Source: an uncultured Desulfovibrio sp. (GTDB lineage Bacteria > Desulfobacterota > Desulfovibrionia > Desulfovibrionales > Desulfovibrionaceae). From it: a stretch of DNA of 64,000 nucleotides. The notes beneath the pieces were generated by a model. It did no database searches. It worked only from the letters and a program-made list of their open reading frames with translations, and was not told where the DNA came from. Each line of letters starts with the position of its first letter. Position 1 is the stretch's first letter. Positions 59,066-64,000 of the stretch are shown piece by piece. The position numbers and the translations under genes were made by a program. The stretch covers positions 248,001 to 312,000 of the forward strand of contig CAJXYU010000004.1 in assembly GCA_913063155.1 (NCBI GenBank), given 5' to 3'.

Positions 59066-59833
59066 CTACTGGCTGGCGGAAATGAAACTGAACTCATCCC
59101 GAAGGCGCCGGTACAATGGCGACATCATGCCACATGCCTTGCCGGAGTGGTTCATGGAAAACACATCGGGCGAGTACAATTTTGGATCACCGGCCCGATT
59201 TATCTCATTCCAGATCATGGAAAAAGAAACGGTCGTCCCATCTTCAAAAGTCAGAGTTCCTTTCCCAGGGAACTCAAACCCCTTGAACGTGGCGTAGTCC
59301 CCAAAAGAAAACTGAAGAGGCCGGCCCGCATTGTCCAGCCGCATGAACAACAAAGCCATAGTCTCATTATTCAGACGCACTTGTGATCTGACATCGTCTC
59401 CCGGCTCAGCACCAAAAATGAAACATGGAGCCTCGTCGCAGAAGCCGAATCCGGCAGTGGCGTTGTCCATGCCCAATTCCTTCCAGGTCCGCACGGGCTG
59501 CGGGGGCTGCCAATAGGCCAGCACAGGCAGCGGCGCCCCACCGCCAGGGCAGGAAGCAAAAACTTTTCCGCCTACACCAACTGCGGCAGCGGTGCCGTTA
59601 CCGCCCCCCACCTGCCACTCCTGGCGCCACTTGCCCGCCGAGTACCAAACCCGGGCCGTAAGGCCAGATTCATCATCAAAGGACACGGTGGCCTGCCAAG
59701 ACTTGAGCCCCCTGTAGGCGGCAAGCACCTTGGTATTGAGCTCCCCTTCCTCGGGAACAAAGGCTGCTGCGGGAATGCTGAAACACAGCACGACCAGCAG
59801 CAGCCCCAAAATGACTACTTGAGTTCTGTGCAA
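59066..59833 (-). CDS. Exported protein of unknown function, possibly LolA-like
   Basis: A 255-residue protein with signal peptide MHRTQVVILGLLLVVLCFS and cleavage near PAAA (about residue 24). The mature part begins LNTKVLAAYRGLKSWQATVS and has alternating strands (GLTARVWYSAGKWRQEW, GRPLQFSFGDYATF), which recalls lipoprotein carrier (LolA/LppX) folds. Cys residues in ASCPGGG and GFCDEAPC could pair. The start is TTG at 59833, inside the last codons of galU (19-base overlap), with GGAG 9 bases before, which suggests translational coupling. Function not known. Confidence 0.68.
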   Translation of the reverse strand: MHRTQVVILGLLLVVLCFSIPAAAFVPEEGELNTKVLAAYRGLKSWQATVSFDDESGLTARVWYSAGKWRQEWQVGGGNGTAAAVGVGGKVFASCPGGGAPLPVLAYWQPPQPVRTWKELGMDNATAGFGFCDEAPCFIFGAEPGDDVRSQVRLNNETMALLFMRLDNAGRPLQFSFGDYATFKGFEFPGKGTLTFEDGTTVSFSMIWNEINRAGDPKLYSPDVFSMNHSGKACGMMSPLYRRLRDEFSFISASQ

Positions 59834-60693
59834 GGCAACAGCTCCATGAGCCGCTTCACGAGATCGTCATGCAACTCTTCGTCATGCAAGGCAAAATAGA
59901 TGTTGGCAGTCAGGTATTCCACCCAGTCACCGGCATCAAAACGCTGACCCTGCAGCTTCACGGCAATGAGCTTGTCCTGGTCCGCCAGGCCCTGCAAGGC
60001 GTCGGTAAGCTGAATTTCCCCTCCCACGCCGGGTTCCTGATTTTCAAGAATATCGAAAATTTCCGGGAGCAGCACATAGCGGCCGGTGATGGCCAGGTTG
60101 GACGGAGCATCTTCGGGTTTGGGTTTTTCCACCAGCTTCCTGACGTGGAACATGTTCGGGGCAAATTCCTCGCCCTGAATGATACCGTACCGATTGACCT
60201 TGTCTTCGGGAACCTCGATGACGCCCACAACCGCCTTGCCTTCAGTCCGGGCGGCGTCCAGCAACTCGCAAATGCCCGCGTTAAGACCGAACATGAGGTC
60301 GTCGCCGAGCATGACCGCAAACGGCTCGTTTTTGCAAACTTCCTTGGCGCACAACACGGCATGCCCCAAGCCGAGCTGTTCCTTCTGGCGCACGGAAATC
60401 ATGTTGCAGATATTGGCGACCTTTTGCACTTCCTCCAGGAGGGCAGTCTTGCCGCCCCGATCCAACAGCTGCTCAAGCAGAAAGTTGCGGTCGAAATGAT
60501 CCTCTATGATCTTCTTGTTCTGGTTGGTGATGAAAACGACATCCTGCAATCCGGCTCCAATCGCCTCTTCCACGATGTACTGAACAATGGGCTTCTTGTA
60601 GATGGGAAGCATTTCCTTGGGAACGTTCTTGGTGGCGGGAAGAGAGCGTGTGCCCCATCCGGCGACGGGAATGACGGCCTTTTTGATGTCCAT
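59815..60693 (-). CDS. galU: UTP-glucose-1-phosphate uridylyltransferase
   Basis: A 292-residue nucleotidyltransferase making UDP-glucose. The start VIPVAGWGTRSLPATKNVPK is the nucleotide-binding signature (with Trp where Leu or Phe is common), LDRGGKTALLEEV and VMLGDDLMF follow, and RYVLLPEIFDIL is typical. UDP-glucose feeds LPS, glycan and UDP-glucuronate synthesis, so it connects to the decarboxylase at 47714. AAGGAGG precedes the ATG, and glmM lies 30 bases upstream. Confidence 0.92.
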   Translation of the reverse strand: MDIKKAVIPVAGWGTRSLPATKNVPKEMLPIYKKPIVQYIVEEAIGAGLQDVVFITNQNKKIIEDHFDRNFLLEQLLDRGGKTALLEEVQKVANICNMISVRQKEQLGLGHAVLCAKEVCKNEPFAVMLGDDLMFGLNAGICELLDAARTEGKAVVGVIEVPEDKVNRYGIIQGEEFAPNMFHVRKLVEKPKPEDAPSNLAITGRYVLLPEIFDILENQEPGVGGEIQLTDALQGLADQDKLIAVKLQGQRFDAGDWVEYLTANIYFALHDEELHDDLVKRLMELLPCTELK

Positions 60694-60723
60694 TAGTCCT
60701 CCTTTGCGAGCAAATACAGGCTG

Positions 60724-62076
60724 TTAGCGAAGATGAGTTTCCAAAGCGCCGATCAGATCATCGACATACTGCTCGACCTTGTCCTGATCAGGGCCTTCCA
60801 CCATGACACGGGCAACAGCCTCTGTGCCGGAGTAACGAAGCAGGACGCGTCCCTTTCCTTCAAGGGCCTTCTCCACCCTTGCCACCTCGGCCATGACTTT
60901 CGGCGCTTCCTCAAAGGGGATTTTGCGTTCCACATGCACGTTCTTCAAAATCTGAGGAAACGGCTGAAGAAGATCGGAAAGCTCGGAAATAGGCTGTTTT
61001 TTCTCGCACATTATACGCAATAATTGCAGTGCGGCAAGCAAACCGTCGCCTGTTGTGCTGTGGTCCATGTAAATGAGGTGGCCGGACTGTTCGCCGCCGA
61101 GTGTGGCTCCCTCCCGGCGCATGGCCTCCACGACGTAACGGTCACCCACCGGCGTGCGCAACAAGGTTCCGCCGCGCTCCTTCATGAACAACTCCAACGC
61201 CATGTTGCTCATGACCGTGGAAACAAGCATGCCCTTGGGCAAGTTTTCTTTTTCCATCATTTCCAGAGCGGAGATGGCCATGATCTGATCTCCGTCGAGC
61301 ACCCTGCCCTTTTCGTCGCAGACAATAAGCCGATCGGCATCGCCGTCCAAGGCAAGCCCGATGTCCGCACCTACCTCAAGCACCTTCTGGGAAATGACTT
61401 GGGGATAGAGCGAGCCGCATTGGCGGTTGATATTCACACCGTCAGGATCCATGCCGACCTTTATGACCTTGGCGCCCAGTTCCTCGAAAACACTGGGGGC
61501 CACGCCATAAGCTGCGCCATTGGCGCAATCCAGCACAATCTTCATGCCGTCCAGGGTCAGAGTCTGGGAAAAACTATTTTTGAGATAGACAATATAGCGT
61601 CCCGGGGCGTCGGCCAGACGCTGGGCTTTGCCGATTCTTTCCGGCTGCGGGTAGTCCCAGTCGGAATTGTCGGCCATGACCAGTTCGGCGATTTCATCCT
61701 CCATCTCATCAGGAAGCTTGAAACCGTTGCGGTCGAAAAATTTGATGCCATTATCCATGAACGGATTGTGTGAAGCGGAAATAACTACGCCGAGATCGGC
61801 GCGCATGCTCCTGGTCAGAAAGGAAATAGCCGGAGTAGGCATGGGGCCTACCAGAATGACATCCATACCGTTGGCGCAAAAGCCGGAAGTGAGAGCGGTC
61901 TCAAAAACGTAGCCGGAAAGGCGGGTGTCCTTACCAATGACCACGCGGTGTCTCTTGTTGCCGTTCCTGAAATACTGCCCAGCGGCCAAACCGAGGCGCA
62001 GGGCGATCTCCGGGGTCATGGGGAATATATTGACCTGGCCGCGAAGGCCATCGGTTCCGAACAATCTCTGATTCAT
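60724..62076 (-). CDS. glmM: Phosphoglucosamine mutase
   Basis: A 450-residue enzyme converting glucosamine 6-phosphate to glucosamine 1-phosphate for UDP-GlcNAc, peptidoglycan and LPS. The start [10 protein letters not shown], the phosphoserine Ser102 in [12 protein letters not shown], the metal site DGDADR and [14 protein letters not shown] at the end are all present. It follows cdaA and ybbR in the order well known from Gram-positive bacteria, where GlmM binds and inhibits CdaA. GGAG precedes the ATG. Confidence 0.94.
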   Translation of the reverse strand: MNQRLFGTDGLRGQVNIFPMTPEIALRLGLAAGQYFRNGNKRHRVVIGKDTRLSGYVFETALTSGFCANGMDVILVGPMPTPAISFLTRSMRADLGVVISASHNPFMDNGIKFFDRNGFKLPDEMEDEIAELVMADNSDWDYPQPERIGKAQRLADAPGRYIVYLKNSFSQTLTLDGMKIVLDCANGAAYGVAPSVFEELGAKVIKVGMDPDGVNINRQCGSLYPQVISQKVLEVGADIGLALDGDADRLIVCDEKGRVLDGDQIMAISALEMMEKENLPKGMLVSTVMSNMALELFMKERGGTLLRTPVGDRYVVEAMRREGATLGGEQSGHLIYMDHSTTGDGLLAALQLLRIMCEKKQPISELSDLLQPFPQILKNVHVERKIPFEEAPKVMAEVARVEKALEGKGRVLLRYSGTEAVARVMVEGPDQDKVEQYVDDLIGALETHLR

Positions 62077-62123
62077 TCTTTCATCTCCGAAATCAAAACA
62101 CGGCCCGAGAGCCGCACATATCT

Positions 62124-63023
62124 TTAACGTATCTCAGTCTTGATGGTTTCAGGATTCTTGCGTTCCAGACGGCACCCTTCGGGAAGCCTGACCATATAAT
62201 CATAGTCGTACCGGCCGGGCTGCTTGCCCTCTTCCACAGTAAGTTCGGCTGCCATGTCCTTGCGGAACTCCTTGTCCCGGAACAGAAAGACCGGGCCTTC
62301 CAACAGCAGGCGCACATAGCCCTGCTTGGTTTTGACGCGGATACCCTCAGGGGCGTTCACGGTCAAGGGAATCTTGACCCAGATCTGGCGCATCTTGGGA
62401 GCGAATCGCAGCTCCACCCGAACCTGGCCGGGAGTGGCGTCCACAGTAGCGGGCAGATCCAAGGCCTGTTCATGCTGCCATGAGGGAGGAACTTCATCCA
62501 AAAAATCTTCGCCAACAACCACCTTGGTACGGGAGATCTTGTTGAGCACGGTCTCCGGCCCCTTGATCCTGACAAAATCCGGTACGGTCTCAACCCCGAC
62601 CAGTTCGTAATCCGGATTGATCTGCCCCTTCCAGGCGCCTTCCACTTTGATGTCCTTGCGCGCGATGCGATCCACCTTGAGTACGAGACGATTGGGTTTG
62701 ATCTCCACTATCTCATAGGCTGCGGAAAGCGGCACCCGCTCCTCATGAATATCCACTACGGTCTCGCCCACGCCCAACCCGCTGACGTCGAGTGGATAGG
62801 CCAGATTCTCATCCGCCAAGGAACGCACCAAGCCCTTGGAGCCGCGTACGCGAACCTTGATCTTGTCCGGCAGCCCACTCTCGATGATCAACCCCTCGGG
62901 GGGGTTGGTCATGACCAGCGACATGTCCACAAGCACCTCGACCTTCTCCCTGCCTGTCACCAGGAACCAGGAAAAAATCGAGAGTATGATGGCCAACAAT
63001 ACATATAACCAGTTCTTCTTCAT
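62124..63023 (-). CDS. YbbR-domain membrane protein (CdaR-like)
   Basis: A 299-residue protein with one N-terminal membrane helix (about 5-24, [20 protein letters not shown]) and an extracytoplasmic part of YbbR repeats, recognisable by [29 protein letters not shown] and the strand-rich [14 protein letters not shown]. In Firmicutes CdaR with these repeats regulates the diadenylate cyclase CdaA. Here it follows cdaA by 3 bases. GGAACGG precedes the ATG. Confidence 0.85.
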   Translation of the reverse strand: MKKNWLYVLLAIILSIFSWFLVTGREKVEVLVDMSLVMTNPPEGLIIESGLPDKIKVRVRGSKGLVRSLADENLAYPLDVSGLGVGETVVDIHEERVPLSAAYEIVEIKPNRLVLKVDRIARKDIKVEGAWKGQINPDYELVGVETVPDFVRIKGPETVLNKISRTKVVVGEDFLDEVPPSWQHEQALDLPATVDATPGQVRVELRFAPKMRQIWVKIPLTVNAPEGIRVKTKQGYVRLLLEGPVFLFRDKEFRKDMAAELTVEEGKQPGRYDYDYMVRLPEGCRLERKNPETIKTEIR

Positions 63024-63026
63024 GGG

Positions 63027-63779
63027 CTACCGTTCCAAAGCGTTCTTGAGCACTCGCCGCAGTCGGACTTCATCCAGACTGGTGGTCAATCTGCCGCTTA
63101 TGGCGATGGAGACATCACCACGCTCTTCCGAAACCACGAGGGTCACCGCATCCGAGCTTTCGCTGATGCCCAGAGCGGCCCTGTGCCGGGTACCGAACAT
63201 GGTTTCCCCGCGCAGTTTGGAGGACAGAGGCAGGATACAGGCCGCGGCGGCGATCCTGTTGCGGCGGATGACCACCGCGCCGTCATGCAGCGGCGTATCT
63301 TCGAAAAATATGGATTCGATCAGTTCCTTGCTGACCTTGGCATCGACTTCGACCCCGCGCTCAATGATGTCGCCCAGTGGAACGTGCTTCTCCAGGACGA
63401 TGAGGGCGCCTGTCTTGGTGCGGGACATGGACATGACCGCCTGCACCAGTTCATCAAAGGCCTTGGACTCGACTTTCTGGCTCCTGCTCCAGAACCGCCC
63501 CGCTCCCACTTGAGCCAGAGCCTTCCGAATATCACGCTGGAATAGAATGATGATGACCAGAAAGATGGAGTCCAGGAACTCGCTCAGAAGAGTGTGCAGT
63601 GTGAAAAGATTCAGGTATCCGGAGACAAAATAGACCACAAGTACGAACATGAGCCCATAGATGACCGCAACCGCACGGGTGTCTCTCACCAGGATGATAA
63701 GGTAGTAATAAATAAAGGCGACGAGCCCGATATCGAGCAAGACGTGCCAGGTAATGGTGGTTCCGAATATTTCTAACAT
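63027..63779 (-). CDS. cdaA: Membrane diadenylate cyclase
   Basis: A 250-residue enzyme making c-di-AMP from two ATP. Three membrane helices occupy about residues 12-80, followed by the DAC domain with the catalytic DGA (166-168 in PLHDGAVVI) and GTRHR (196-200), both intact, and VVSEERGDVSI. The start ATG lies 10 bases after the folP stop, with a weak ribosome site. It forms a unit with ybbR and glmM. Likely targets include K+ transport; ktrAB are in this window. Confidence 0.92.
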   Translation of the reverse strand: MLEIFGTTITWHVLLDIGLVAFIYYYLIILVRDTRAVAVIYGLMFVLVVYFVSGYLNLFTLHTLLSEFLDSIFLVIIILFQRDIRKALAQVGAGRFWSRSQKVESKAFDELVQAVMSMSRTKTGALIVLEKHVPLGDIIERGVEVDAKVSKELIESIFFEDTPLHDGAVVIRRNRIAAAACILPLSSKLRGETMFGTRHRAALGISESSDAVTLVVSEERGDVSIAISGRLTTSLDEVRLRRVLKNALER

Positions 63780-63789
63780 TTGCTTGCAG

Positions 63790-64000
63790 TTATGCTATTT
63801 CCTGAACGATGGTCAATGATTGCCGCGTCAATTCAACTTCATGAACACGATGAATGGGGACCCCTTTGGCGGCCAACAGCGCAGTGGCCACCTGGGTGGC
63901 ATTCTGCCGCCGTCCGATCGCAACTCCCAACAATTGCTCCCAAAGGGACTTGTTGGAGAGTCCCATATATATGGGCAGGCCAAATTCACTGAACCGCTTT
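63790..64000 (-). CDS. folP: Dihydropteroate synthase, C-terminal part (cut by window end)
   Basis: An open frame running in from the right edge, about 70 residues, ending in TAA at 63790. It contains LPIYMGLSNKSLWEQLLG, then GRRQNATQVATALLAAKGVP and IHRVHEVELTRQSL, which match the end of dihydropteroate synthase: the GLSxKS loop, the T-A-x-A-x-x-A-x-G helix, and the RVHxV...TRQ substrate-phosphate site. The enzyme joins pterin and p-aminobenzoate in folate synthesis. The folP-cdaA-ybbR-glmM order is common in this bacterial group. Confidence 0.85.
   Translation of the reverse strand, partial: KRFSEFGLPIYMGLSNKSLWEQLLGVAIGRRQNATQVATALLAAKGVPIHRVHEVELTRQSLTIVQEIA

Overview
The window looks like chromosomal DNA of a free-living sulfate-reducing deltaproteobacterium of the Desulfovibrio/Pseudodesulfovibrio type. 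The reasons are the overall gene content (fumarate reductase frdCAB, lactate-type FMN oxidase under a GntR regulator, OFA and SSS carboxylate transporters, a small one-cluster ferredoxin, oligopeptide ABC uptake, KtrAB, the cdaA-ybbR-glmM cassette), proteins that resemble Desulfovibrionales-specific families (the 117-aa protein at 23339, the CofD-like protein at 35480), and even, fairly GC-rich coding with good Shine-Dalgarno sites. About 65 protein genes and one tRNA (initiator Met) cover nearly everything. I see no insertion sequence, phage module, CRISPR array or rRNA.

Layout. 1-6.3 kb: Hpt protein, lytic transglycosylase plus PilZ-like membrane protein, a pair of small proteins behind a sigma-54-like promoter, a GT9 glycosyltransferase and a DUF294 nucleotidyltransferase. 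6.5-12.9 kb: two-subunit solute symporter, OFA-type MFS carrier, an LSm-like small protein and a large radical SAM/DUF2344 protein. 12.9-19.1 kb: a lipoprotein and a complete peptide ABC transporter (SBP, two permeases, two ATPases) with a strong hairpin between the SBP and permease genes. 19.2-24 kb: MarR regulator, CheY-like receiver, aminotransferase plus CoA-disulfide/persulfide reductase with rhodanese domain, and two small proteins. 24.3-27.6 kb: frdCAB. 27.9-32.2 kb: M16 peptidase lipoprotein, a TetR regulator and its AhpD-like target with matching palindromic operators, a YbjQ-like protein. 32.3-37.3 kb (minus strand): aroL, CofD-like, ktrB, ktrA, aroC in one direction. 37.5-42.5 kb: ychF, then a minus-strand operon of an APH-like kinase with a PotABC-like importer lacking a substrate-binding protein. 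42.5-46 kb: ferredoxin, an orphan HsdR-N protein, and a lactate-like regulon (GntR regulator, TSUP carrier, FMN hydroxy-acid enzyme) with a perfect TTGGTC-A-GACCAA operator. 46-52.3 kb: REC-PAS-GGDEF cyclase and envelope glycan/lipid genes (UDP-glucuronate decarboxylase, GT4, PAP2, TVP38, LAB_N, GT2). 52.4-54.7 kb: tRNA-fMet, a cytoplasmic alpha-amylase, a zinc-ribbon protein. 54.7-64 kb (minus strand): SH3-repeat protein, OmpH/Skp-like protein, priA, an exported protein, galU, glmM, ybbR/cdaR, cdaA, and the end of folP.

How it fits together. Uptake of organic acids and peptides, fumarate respiration and hydroxy-acid oxidation are the energy side. Cell-wall and envelope precursor genes (glmM, galU, uxs-type decarboxylase, GTs, MltC) are the surface side. 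Two second-messenger systems are present: c-di-GMP (GGDEF, PilZ-like) and c-di-AMP (cdaA), with KtrAB potassium uptake as a plausible c-di-AMP target. The least explained units are the SBP-less ABC/APH operon, the CofD-like gene inside the potassium/shikimate run, the orphan degenerate HsdR-N protein and several small conserved proteins.
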